Made by a program: the position numbers and the translations under genes. Below, piece by piece: positions 1-7,723 of a DNA stretch of 15,488 nt. Each line of letters starts with the position of its first letter. The first letter of the stretch is position 1. The DNA is from UBA6772 sp963933205 (lineage in GTDB: Bacteria; Bacteroidota; Bacteroidia; Flavobacteriales; UBA7430): positions 1-15,488 of the forward strand of contig CAWVTK010000037.1 of assembly GCA_963933205.1 (NCBI GenBank), in the 5' to 3' direction. Under the pieces are notes generated by a model, which was not told where the DNA came from, made no database searches, and saw only the letters and a program-made list of their open reading frames with translations.

Positions 1-488
1 GAAACTGTATTTCTGTTGTAAATGGATGTACCGATGCGTCTGCCTTAAATTACAATTCGGAAGCCAACACAAACAACGGTTCTTGTATTGCCATTGTTTT
101 AGGTTGTACCGATGCATCAGCTTTAAATTACGATGTTTTAGCCAATCAAAACGATGAGAGCTGTATCGCGACTGTTTTTGGTTGTACCAATACTACTGCT
201 ATTAATTATGCTTTAGCTGCCAATACCAATGATGGTTCTTGTATACTACCCATACTTGGATGTACCGATGTAGAAGCCTTAAATTACAAAGCTCAAGCAA
301 ATGTAGAGGACGGAACTTGTATCGAAATTGTAGCAGGTTGTACTTTGTCGTTTGCCTTTAATTTTAATCCTTTAGCAAATACCAATAACGGAAATTGTAT
401 TTCTGTTGTAAATGGATGTACCGATGCATCTGCCTTAAATTACAATTCGGAAGCCAATACAAACAATGGTTCTTGTATTTCTATTGTT
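1..488 (+). repeat. Second pair of 390-bp spaced copies
   Basis: Bases 1-98 match 391-488 with only scattered changes, again at an offset of exactly 390 bases. The following units (102-257 versus 492-647) keep weaker similarity in the same register, for example a shared ILP linker in the units starting 180 and 570. The left window edge falls inside this duplicated stretch, as expected if an assembler stopped at the repeat. Confidence 0.85.
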
Positions 489-3437
489 TTAGGCTGTACC
501 AATCCAACTGCTATAAATTTCAATGAAAATGCAAATCAAAGTGATTATTCTTGTATAAGTCAAGTTTTAGGTTGTACCAACCAAACTGCTTTAAATTACA
601 ACCAGTTTGCGAATTTAGAAAATGGTTCTTGTATTCTTCCCGTTTTTGGTTGCGCCAATCCTTTAGCCTTTAACTTTGATCCATCTGTAAATACAGACGA
701 TAACTCTTGTGAATACCCATACTATGGCTGTACACTTCAATCGGCTATCAACTTTAACCCACTTGCCAATTCAGATAACGGCTCTTGTATAGAAACTGTT
801 TATGGCTGTACCTTTAATTACTCATTTATAACAAACTATAATAACTTAGCTACGGTTAATCAATTAAGTGTTTCTGATGCTTCTGATCCTTGTGAGTATT
901 TTTTTGGAAGAAGATTCATTACTGAAGTTTGTGTAGATTCTCTAGCGAATAATTACTTTCCTATGGCAGATTCCCAGAGCTCGCAATACAATCCATTTGT
1001 TTCTTCAAATGTACAAGTAAACTCTGCATCTTGTATTTATACTTATGGATGTACAGATTTAGTAGCTTATAATTACGATTCGGAAGCAGGTATAGATGAT
1101 GATTCTTGTATTAGTTACGATGAGCTTATTATTGGCTGTGATGACCCTAATTATTTAGAATATAATGAGAATGCAGTGGTCTCCAACGCCTCCTTATGTA
1201 TATCGTTAATTACAATTGGATGTACAGATTTGAATGCAATAAACTATAACAGCACTGCAAACCTAAGTGATGCGTCTTGTTTATTTGTTCAGGTGTATGG
1301 ATGTACTTATAGCGCCGCTATTAATTATGATGAAATTGCAACAATTGACGATGCTTCTTGTGCCATGCCATTATCAGGTTGTACAGATATAAATGCACTT
1401 AATTTTAACGAATTGGCAAATTTAGATTCTGGAAATTGCGAACAATTTATTTATGGCTGTACAAATACCTTGGCCTTAAATTACAATGAACAAGCAAATA
1501 CAAATGACTTTTCTTGTGTGTTAAACATATTTGGTTGCCTGGATGAGACAGCAGTTAATTTTATTCCAAATGCAAATACAGACGATGGCAGCTGTATCGC
1601 TTTAGTTTACGGTTGTACAAATTCGAGTGCTCTAAATTACGAATCGGAAGCAACCATGAACGATTATTCTTGTACTTATCAAGTTTTAGGTTGTATGGAT
1701 TCGGCTGCTCTCAATTACAACTCTTACGCAAATACCAACAACAGTTCTTGTATAGCAATAATAGAAGCGTGTACAGATATAAACTCATTTAACTACAATC
1801 CTTTAGCCTTGCAAGATGATGGTTCTTGCATCGATTATGTTTACGGTTGCACCAATCCTTATGCCTTTAATTACAATGTATTAGCAAACACCAATAACTT
1901 CTCTTGTGAAAATGTAATTTATGGTTGTACAAATACTGCTGCTTTAAATTACAATTCGCTTGCAAATACAGACGATGAGAATTGTATTGCAAAAATTAAT
2001 GGCTGTACCGATGTACTTGCCCTTAATTACCAGTTTCAATCGAATGTAGATGATAACTCTTGTACTTACCAAGTGTTAGGTTGTACAGATGCAACCGCTT
2101 TAAATTACAACTCAGATGCTACAACGAATAACAACTCTTGTATAGCAATGATAGAGGCGTGTACAGATATAAACTCATTTAACTACAACCCCTTAGCCTT
2201 GCAAGATGATGGTTCTTGTATCGCTTATGCTTACGGTTGCACCAATCCTTATGCCTTTAATTACAATGTGTTGGCAAACACCAATAACTTCTCTTGTGAA
2301 AATGTAATATATGGTTGTACGGATGCTGCTGCTTTAAATTACAATTCACTTGCAAATACAGACGATGAAAATTGCCTTGCAAAAATTAATGGCTGTACCG
2401 ATGTACTTGCCCTTAACTACCAGTCAGAATCGAATGTAGATGATGGTTCTTGTACTTACCAAGTATTAGGCTGTACAGATGCAACCGCTTTAAATTACAA
2501 CTCAAATGCTACAACGAATAACAACTCTTGTATAGCAATGATAGAAGCGTGTACAGATATAAACTCATTTAACTACAATCCTTTAGCCTTGCAAAATGAT
2601 GGTTCTTGTATCGCTTATGCTTACGGTTGTACGAATCCTTATGCATTTAACTATTCAGCTCAAGCAAATACCGATGATTTTTCATGTGTAAACGTACTAA
2701 ATGGATGTACCAATTCTTTAGCTAATAATTACAATGCCTTAGCTAATACAGACGACGGTACCTGTATTGATGTTTTAGAGGGTTGTACAGATTTCAGTGC
2801 TACTAATTATTCTATAGAAGCAAACACAGAAAACGACTCTTGTATTTATTTACAAGGCGGATGTACCGATGCAAATTATTTAGAGTTTGATGAATTCGCT
2901 GATTACTCAGATGGATCATGTTCTAGCGAACTTGTTTATGGCTGTACCGACAATTTGTTTTTAGAATTTAACGATTTAGCAAATGTAAACGACAACTCTT
3001 GTGAACTTGTTAAAATTGTTGGCTGTAACTCAAGTATTGCAGATAATTACGATCCTAGTGTTAATTTTAACGATGGTTCATGTTCTTTCCTTAGTATTTC
3101 AGACAACTATAGCCAAGCTTTAGACTCTTTAGTTAATTTAAATGCAATTATTGAAAGTGGAGTAGCAGACCCAATTTTTATTGAGCTACTATTTGGCTGG
3201 AACATGATTGGATTTACTTCTAACCATACTAAGGGTGTAGCGGAATCTTTTCATTCAATTACCAGCAATCCAGAGATGACTGTTGATTTCCCAATCCAAC
3301 TCGTAAAGAATGTAACTGGTCAGTTTTGGGCGCCAGAATTTGGGGTTAATATGTTGGGCGATTTAGTTCCAGGATTAGGGTACATGATCTATATGAACGA
3401 GTCTATGTCGGACTTTAGTTTTAGCGAAAACCAGTAA
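1..3437 (+). CDS. Giant two-cysteine tandem-repeat surface/secreted protein (5' end outside window)
   Basis: The frame is open from base 3 to the TAA at 3435-3437 (1,144 visible residues). The gene therefore starts upstream of the window, and the TTG at 345 is not a real start. From 24 to 3101 the protein is about 38 tandem units, most of 26 residues. Each unit begins GCT[DN], continues with A-x-N-[YF]-N and an AN-x-[DN]-[DN] turn ending in SC, and has a five-residue linker. Each has two cysteines 19 residues apart, which suggests one disulfide per unit and export. The units are rich in Asn and Asp and almost free of Arg. The last ~110 residues (from 3102) are a short helical stretch, then a domain with FGWNMIGFTS near 3192 and GLGYMIYM near the end. 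I see no classic type IX secretion sorting tail. Similar repeats occur, as I recall, in marine Bacteroidota secreted proteins. Function is unknown; adhesion or a surface layer is a guess. Confidence 0.85.
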   Translation, partial: NCISVVNGCTDASALNYNSEANTNNGSCIAIVLGCTDASALNYDVLANQNDESCIATVFGCTNTTAINYALAANTNDGSCILPILGCTDVEALNYKAQANVEDGTCIEIVAGCTLSFAFNFNPLANTNNGNCISVVNGCTDASALNYNSEANTNNGSCISIVLGCTNPTAINFNENANQSDYSCISQVLGCTNQTALNYNQFANLENGSCILPVFGCANPLAFNFDPSVNTDDNSCEYPYYGCTLQSAINFNPLANSDNGSCIETVYGCTFNYSFITNYNNLATVNQLSVSDASDPCEYFFGRRFITEVCVDSLANNYFPMADSQSSQYNPFVSSNVQVNSASCIYTYGCTDLVAYNYDSEAGIDDDSCISYDELIIGCDDPNYLEYNENAVVSNASLCISLITIGCTDLNAINYNSTANLSDASCLFVQVYGCTYSAAINYDEIATIDDASCAMPLSGCTDINALNFNELANLDSGNCEQFIYGCTNTLALNYNEQANTNDFSCVLNIFGCLDETAVNFIPNANTDDGSCIALVYGCTNSSALNYESEATMNDYSCTYQVLGCMDSAALNYNSYANTNNSSCIAIIEACTDINSFNYNPLALQDDGSCIDYVYGCTNPYAFNYNVLANTNNFSCENVIYGCTNTAALNYNSLANTDDENCIAKINGCTDVLALNYQFQSNVDDNSCTYQVLGCTDATALNYNSDATTNNNSCIAMIEACTDINSFNYNPLALQDDGSCIAYAYGCTNPYAFNYNVLANTNNFSCENVIYGCTDAAALNYNSLANTDDENCLAKINGCTDVLALNYQSESNVDDGSCTYQVLGCTDATALNYNSNATTNNNSCIAMIEACTDINSFNYNPLALQNDGSCIAYAYGCTNPYAFNYSAQANTDDFSCVNVLNGCTNSLANNYNALANTDDGTCIDVLEGCTDFSATNYSIEANTENDSCIYLQGGCTDANYLEFDEFADYSDGSCSSELVYGCTDNLFLEFNDLANVNDNSCELVKIVGCNSSIADNYDPSVNFNDGSCSFLSISDNYSQALDSLVNLNAIIESGVADPIFIELLFGWNMIGFTSNHTKGVAESFHSITSNPEMTVDFPIQLVKNVTGQFWAPEFGVNMLGDLVPGLGYMIYMNESMSDFSFSENQ
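24..3101 (+). repeat. Tandem array of ~38 units of about 78 bp (26 codons)
   Basis: Unit starts fall every 78 bases at 24, 102, 180, 258, 336, 414, 492, 570, 648 and 726, and again from 1299 through 2781. Five nearby units (starts 1047, 1134, 1218, 2859, 2940) and the last (3021) are 27-29 codons long because of small additions in the linker. Two adjacent units between 804 and 1046 are expanded and divergent. All differences keep the reading frame. Units starting at 1767, 2157 and 2547 begin with Ala-Cys instead of Gly-Cys. Confidence 0.95.
1689..2650 (+). repeat. 390-bp higher-order repeat (five 78-bp units), about 2.5 copies
   Basis: The block at 1689-2078 recurs at 2079-2468 and again, in part, from 2469 to about 2650. 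For example, GTACAGATATAAACTCATTT is at 1771, 2161 and 2551, exactly 390 bases apart each time. The second and third copies are nearly identical over units 2079-2234 versus 2469-2624. Homology fades in the unit starting 2625. Many of the differences are synonymous third-base changes. The blocks arose by duplication of five units at once rather than one. Confidence 0.93.
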
Positions 3438-3439
3438 AT

Positions 3440-4885
3440 TTACTTTTCAAATAAAACAATACTTTCTACATGAGACGTATGTGGAAATTGATCGACAAAA
3501 CTCACCTTTTTAAGCTCGTAACCACAGCTCACCAGGTATTCTGTATCTCGAGCTTGGGTGGCCGGATTACAAGAAACATACACAATTCTTCTGGAGTTTA
3601 ACTGCACTACCTTTTTTAATGTTTTAGGGGCAATACCAGCTCTTGGAGGATCTAAAACTACCGTAGAAATAGTTCCGTTGTATTGTGGGTATTCTTGTAA
3701 AAACTTACCTACATCCGCAGCGAAAAACTTTAAACCATCTACTTTGTTTCTCTTGGCATTCTTTTTTGCATCTGCAATGGCTTCGCTTACAATATCTACA
3801 CCGATCACTTCAGCATTCGGAATTTGAGAGGCAATTAACTGTCCTATTGTTCCTGTACCACAGAAAAGATCTAATATAACCTCTTGTTTTTGTTCGGTAT
3901 CTTTTACATAGTCTATAACCTTAGTGTAGAGTTTTTCTGCACATTTCGGATTGGTTTGAAAAAAGCTTTGCATACTAATTTCAAAGTTTAAACCCAAAAG
4001 GTTTTCTACAATCTTATCGTCACCGTAAATTAAGCTACAACTTCCATCTGTCGCTTGTATACGGTCTCCTATACTGTCGTTTATTGTGTGCAGTAAGCCC
4101 GCAAAACGATCTCCCAAAATCGATTTCAATAACAGAACAAATTCGTCCATATTAAATTGGTCTAATTCGGAAGAAGTAGTAACCAAATTGAGTAGAATTT
4201 TATCCTCAGAATAAGATTTACGCGCTACTAAAAACCGTAAAAAGCCTTCTTTTTTTGGGGGGTGCCACGGACTTAAATTGGCGTCCATAAAAAAGCGTTT
4301 CATTTTAGGGAAAGCATTCTCCAATTCGGCATCAAATAAGCCAGAGTCTTTTTCTAAATTCTCTACCATCCACCAAGTGCCTCTGTGTTTAAAGCCAAAA
4401 GCAAACTCATCCACATCGTGCTTTACATCAAAATCATATCGTATGGCAGAAAAAGAATATTCCATTTTGTTGCGGTAATGCCACACATCGGGCGAGCTTA
4501 TAAACGCATCGAATTTCTCCTCGATGTTTTCAATTTTCCCAATTCTTTTGAAAAGTTGAAAGCAAGTATTTTCCTTGTTTTTTTCTTGAAGTTTAATGGG
4601 GAGTTGAGCATAAGGAGCTCCTGGAATCATTTGATACGGTGTTTCAACTTCTGCATCCGATTTTTCTAAAACTTCTACCAGTTTACATTCTGCATGCTTT
4701 TTTTTGCACTTGTGTACAGATGCGAGTACTTTTTGTCCTGGTAAACTGTTGTCAACAAAACAAACAAAATCGCCCTCTTCCGTTGGAATTTTTGCGATTC
4801 CTTTTCCACCAAAAGCTAAGTCTATTATGTTTAGTTCTATGCGTTGACCTTTTTTAAAGAGTCTTTGATTGCGATTGTTTCCCAT
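3440..4885 (-). CDS. rlmD: RlmD/RumA-type 23S rRNA (uracil-5-)-methyltransferase
   Basis: This 481-residue protein belongs to the TrmA/RumA family, which uses S-adenosylmethionine to methylate uracil C5 in RNA. A TRAM RNA-binding domain covers about residues 11-72. The methyltransferase domain has the SAM loop DLFCGTGTIG (339-348), the DPPRAG motif (412-417) and the catalytic cysteine C439 in YVSCNPAT. The C-terminal FPHTSHVE motif is normal for the family. Length is usual for RlmD. The cysteine cluster that holds an iron-sulfur cluster in E. coli RlmD is missing: residues 85-108 read roughly YQMIPGAPYAQLP and on, with only C108. Exact target (U1939, U747 or both) cannot be told, so the symbol is tentative. 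The stop lies 2 bases from the stop of the convergent repeat gene. It has its own promoter just upstream of the ATG. Confidence 0.88.
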   Translation of the reverse strand: MGNNRNQRLFKKGQRIELNIIDLAFGGKGIAKIPTEEGDFVCFVDNSLPGQKVLASVHKCKKKHAECKLVEVLEKSDAEVETPYQMIPGAPYAQLPIKLQEKNKENTCFQLFKRIGKIENIEEKFDAFISSPDVWHYRNKMEYSFSAIRYDFDVKHDVDEFAFGFKHRGTWWMVENLEKDSGLFDAELENAFPKMKRFFMDANLSPWHPPKKEGFLRFLVARKSYSEDKILLNLVTTSSELDQFNMDEFVLLLKSILGDRFAGLLHTINDSIGDRIQATDGSCSLIYGDDKIVENLLGLNFEISMQSFFQTNPKCAEKLYTKVIDYVKDTEQKQEVILDLFCGTGTIGQLIASQIPNAEVIGVDIVSEAIADAKKNAKRNKVDGLKFFAADVGKFLQEYPQYNGTISTVVLDPPRAGIAPKTLKKVVQLNSRRIVYVSCNPATQARDTEYLVSCGYELKKVSFVDQFPHTSHVESIVLFEK

Positions 4886-5019
4886 AGCGCAAAGATAATT
4901 TGCTGGAAGGAATGCACAATAATTTAGGAACTATTATTAAAGCGCTATTTATTCCTCAATTTTTATTCTGAAGCTTATGCTAGTTAACAGAAGTAATTTT
5001 TTTTGTTTGGTACTCTAAA
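4886..5019. other. Intergenic gap between the pseudouridine synthase and rlmD-like genes
   Basis: It holds the promoter of the methyltransferase gene near its left end. The rest is AT-rich with a weak AATAAT/ATTATT inverted repeat near 4918-4938. No convincing terminator for the minus-strand operon and no RNA gene was seen. Confidence 0.5.
4890..4919 (-). promoter_or_regulatory. Promoter of the rlmD-like gene (TTG-N19-TATCTTTG)
   Basis: On the minus strand a perfect Bacteroidota -7 element, TATCTTTG (4897-4890), lies 19 bases after a TTG (4919-4917), which fits the -33 element. Only four bases separate the -7 element from the ATG at 4885-4883. Transcription should therefore begin at or within a base or two of the start codon, giving a leaderless mRNA. 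Confidence 0.6.
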
Positions 5020-5691
5020 TTATTTTAAACATGCAGCCCAAAGCGCATCTTTTGGAGGCGGAGCACTAATACATATAGGCTCATTCTTTATAGGGTGTAT
5101 AAACTGAATTTCTCTTGCGTGTAAAGAAATAGAAGCATCTTTGTTCGATCGTTTCGCTCCGTACTTAAGATCTCCTTTTATGATGGATCCTATTGTGGAA
5201 AGTTGTACTCTAATTTGATGATGTCTTCCCGTTATAGGTTTTACTTTAAGTAAGGTATATCGATCGAGTTTTTTAAGTACAACATAGTCCAAAACAGATT
5301 TTAATGCTCCATCGAAGGGCTTTAAAAAGGCTCTAGATTTATTTTTTTGTTGATTTTTTATTAGGTAATGCTCCAACCGATCTTCACTATTTAGTGGAGG
5401 CTTTTCTACAATTGCCCAATAGGTTTTTTGAATGGTTTTTTCTCTAAACATTAAATTCATTCGAGCTAAGGCTTTGCTGGTTTTAGCAAAAATTACCACA
5501 CCGCTTACCGGGCGGTCTAATCGATGAATAACACCACAGAAAATATTGCCCGGTTTATTGTATTTTTCTCGCAAGTAAGATTTTACAAAATCGCCTAAAG
5601 GTTTGTCGCCTGTTTTGTCGCCTTGAACCAAGTCTCCAGCTTTTTTATTTACAACTATAATATGGTTGTCTTCGTAAAGTACTTCGAGCAT
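5020..5691 (-). CDS. RluA-family RNA pseudouridine synthase
   Basis: The 223-residue protein converts uridine to pseudouridine in rRNA or tRNA. The signature HRLDRPVSG is at residues 56-64, with D59 as the expected catalytic aspartate, and the family motif GRHHQIR is at 155-161. There is no N-terminal S4 domain, so it is a catalytic-domain-only, RluA/TruC-like member. The exact target base cannot be read from the sequence. Its ATG overlaps the TAA of panB by one base (TAATG on the minus strand), which suggests translational coupling. It is the last gene of the panB cluster. I saw no convincing terminator in the 134-base gap that follows. Confidence 0.9.
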   Translation of the reverse strand: MLEVLYEDNHIIVVNKKAGDLVQGDKTGDKPLGDFVKSYLREKYNKPGNIFCGVIHRLDRPVSGVVIFAKTSKALARMNLMFREKTIQKTYWAIVEKPPLNSEDRLEHYLIKNQQKNKSRAFLKPFDGALKSVLDYVVLKKLDRYTLLKVKPITGRHHQIRVQLSTIGSIIKGDLKYGAKRSNKDASISLHAREIQFIHPIKNEPICISAPPPKDALWAACLK

Positions 5692-6509
5692 TAATATTGT
5701 TCTTTTTCGTTCGGAAAATCAACAGATTTTACATCTTGTACATAGGCTTGTATTGCGCCCGTAATTTCATCGTATAGCGAGAGGTAACGTCTTAAAAAAC
5801 GGGGGCTAAACTCATGCGTCATTCCCAGTAAATCGTGCGTTACTAAAACTTGCCCATCCACACCAGACCCTGCACCAATACCAATAACAGGAATGGAAAT
5901 GCTTTCGGCTACTTTTTGGGCCAATCGCGCAGGAACTTTTTCTAAAACTAATGCAAAACAGCCGGTATCTTCAAGTAGTTTAGCATCCTCTATTAATTTA
6001 TTTGCTTCCTCTTCCTCTTTAGCTCTTACGGTATAAGTTCCAAACTTATAAATAGACTGTGGCGTTAAACCCAAGTGTCCCATTACAGGAATTCCAGCAG
6101 TTAAAATCCGCTGAATAGATTCAATAATTTCTGCACCACCTTCCAGTTTTACCGAATGCCCGCCAGACTCCTTCATTACTCTTACCGCAGAGCTTAATGC
6201 TTCTTTAGAATTACCTTGATAGGTTCCAAAAGGCAAATCTACCACAACCAATGCTCTATCTACTGCTCTTACAACAGAAGAGGCGTGGTAAATCATTTGA
6301 TCTAGGGTAATTGGGAGTGTAGTTTCGTGTCCTGCCATTACATTTGAAGCAGAATCTCCAACTAATATTACATCTATTCCTGCCCTGTCTACCATTTTTG
6401 CCATGGTATAGTCATATGCTGTAAGCATGCCTATTTTTTCGCCATTGCGCTTCATTTCTTGAAGAACGTTCGTGGTTACTTTCTTAAAATCTTTCTTGTG
6501 AATAGACAT
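5691..6509 (-). CDS. panB: 3-methyl-2-oxobutanoate hydroxymethyltransferase (ketopantoate hydroxymethyltransferase)
   Basis: The 272-residue cytoplasmic enzyme transfers a hydroxymethyl group from 5,10-methylenetetrahydrofolate to 2-oxoisovalerate, giving ketopantoate, the first committed step of pantothenate and CoA synthesis. It has the expected TIM-barrel motifs: MLTAYDYTMA (28-37), the metal-binding VGDS (50-53), KLEGG (121-125), GHLGLTPQS (144-152), the catalytic glutamate E190 in LVLEKVP, and GIGAGSGVDGQ (210-220). Length is normal. No panC, panD or panE lies nearby. The start is one base after the stop of the upstream gene, and the stop overlaps the next ATG, so it is mid-operon. Confidence 0.96.
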   Translation of the reverse strand: MSIHKKDFKKVTTNVLQEMKRNGEKIGMLTAYDYTMAKMVDRAGIDVILVGDSASNVMAGHETTLPITLDQMIYHASSVVRAVDRALVVVDLPFGTYQGNSKEALSSAVRVMKESGGHSVKLEGGAEIIESIQRILTAGIPVMGHLGLTPQSIYKFGTYTVRAKEEEEANKLIEDAKLLEDTGCFALVLEKVPARLAQKVAESISIPVIGIGAGSGVDGQVLVTHDLLGMTHEFSPRFLRRYLSLYDEITGAIQAYVQDVKSVDFPNEKEQY

Positions 6510-6510
6510 A

Positions 6511-7689
6511 TTATTCTTTTTCTAGTATCGGTTTTATAGTACTTATGGAATCAACTGCTAAACTATCGATTGGCAAAAATACAGTATCTAGCACACAAAA
6601 TTTAGTAAGAATGGAATCAATAAAGACTTGTTCTTCCATTTTTTTATCAATTACCTTTTGAAACAACTCTAATTCTAAATTTTCGAAATGCACTTTAACT
6701 TTGCTAAGCGAATCTGTAATAAGTTTGTTCTCTATTTTAAGTTGTCTGTTCTCGAGTGTGTTTGTAATCACTTTACTACTTAAATCCATCAGTAAATTTA
6801 CATTGTTTGTGTCTACCGCAGATTTAATTACTGCGAACTCAGAGTTCTCTTTATCCAACTGCTCATTTATTAAGCGCATGGTTTTTAGTTGGTTCTCCAA
6901 TATTCGAATTGCGTTTTGCAGTTCCAAAGCTCTTGCATCTAAAGATTGCTCCAGCTCTAATTTTAATTTTTCGTTGTCTGTAATAAGTTCTCGAACCTCA
7001 TCATCTGTTAAATAAATTTTCGATTTATCTCGGTACAGCTCATCTGCGTAAACACTAATAAAATCTACCCTTCCTTTCGTTTCCGGGCCAATAAATAAAC
7101 CAAAACTTCCCGCATTTATTCCCTCAACTCTAAAACTGTAAACTAAAAGTCCGTTTATATACAAGTCGTGGTCTGTTCCATTGGTCTTTATATTAATATC
7201 GTTGTATTCATTTATTCCTTTAACCGCATTGTTCTTTACCCATCCGTCTTTTCCTTCTGTGCTTAGCACCTCATATTTCCCCTCTCTTAATCGACGAATT
7301 CTAAATCGATGAAACTTATTTATTTCACAAATAACAGCAGTCTGGCCATCGGTGCTTGCCCTAATAATAAGGCCTAAAGTCTGACTCGTCTTTTCTACAG
7401 GGCCTAACATTAAAGAAGCTCGAACACTAAAACTAGTTAAGTCATTTTCCCACTGAGCCATAATAGCGTAAGGACTTTCGGCTTTGCTGCGGTTCATAAA
7501 ATACTCTCCATTGTCGAAAACAAAAAAGTTGTCGTCGTTGGTAAGTACTGGCCAAACATCATTTAATTCGCTAAAAGATTCCTCCAACATTAATTGGTTT
7601 AGTTTCTTATGCACGGTTTGCTGACTAAAAACCTGAAGGCTAAAGAATAACAAGAGTGCGTATAGGCATGATAATTGTTTCATAGTCAT
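6511..7689 (-). CDS. Secreted laminin-G/DUF1080-like and coiled-coil protein
   Basis: The protein has 392 residues from the ATG at 7689; a second ATG at 7683 (MKQLSC) gives a cleaner signal peptide and is equally possible. Residues 3-22 form a signal peptide, probably cut before QQTVHKK. Residues about 30-215 are beta-rich and look like a concanavalin/laminin-G or DUF1080-type jelly roll (YDINIKTNGTDHDLYINGLL, then AGSFGLFIGPETKG). Residues about 225-345 are a heptad-rich coiled coil (LELEQSLDARALELQNAIRI and on). The last 40 are hydrophobic and Asp/Ser-rich. I do not recognise a named family or function. It heads the tightly packed cluster with panB and the pseudouridine synthase, which may reflect shared transcription only. 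Export is likely; a periplasmic or outer-surface binding role is inference. Confidence 0.8.
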   Translation of the reverse strand: MTMKQLSCLYALLLFFSLQVFSQQTVHKKLNQLMLEESFSELNDVWPVLTNDDNFFVFDNGEYFMNRSKAESPYAIMAQWENDLTSFSVRASLMLGPVEKTSQTLGLIIRASTDGQTAVICEINKFHRFRIRRLREGKYEVLSTEGKDGWVKNNAVKGINEYNDINIKTNGTDHDLYINGLLVYSFRVEGINAGSFGLFIGPETKGRVDFISVYADELYRDKSKIYLTDDEVRELITDNEKLKLELEQSLDARALELQNAIRILENQLKTMRLINEQLDKENSEFAVIKSAVDTNNVNLLMDLSSKVITNTLENRQLKIENKLITDSLSKVKVHFENLELELFQKVIDKKMEEQVFIDSILTKFCVLDTVFLPIDSLAVDSISTIKPILEKE

Positions 7690-7704
7690 GAATTATTTAA
7701 CTAA

Positions 7705-7712
7705 CAAAAGTA
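7705..7712 (-). promoter_or_regulatory. -7 element for the 7689-5020 operon
   Basis: The minus strand reads TACTTTTG at 7712-7705, a perfect TAnnTTTG match, 15 bases before the ATG at 7689 and 21 before the one at 7683. I saw no TTG at the expected -33 distance. Confidence 0.45.
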
Positions 7713-7723
7713 AGAAAATATTA

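Noticed and set aside
345..347. TTG as start of the repeat protein
   Set aside because: The frame is open back to base 3 with perfectly regular repeat units, so the TTG is an internal leucine codon.
1689..2650. Regular direct repeats could suggest a CRISPR array
   Set aside because: The 78-bp and 390-bp repeats are fully coding, imperfect and in frame, without short identical repeats separated by unique spacers.
3558..4857. Plus-strand open frames within the rlmD-like gene
   Set aside because: They are antisense shadows of a gene with clear family motifs and show no domain-like sequence of their own.
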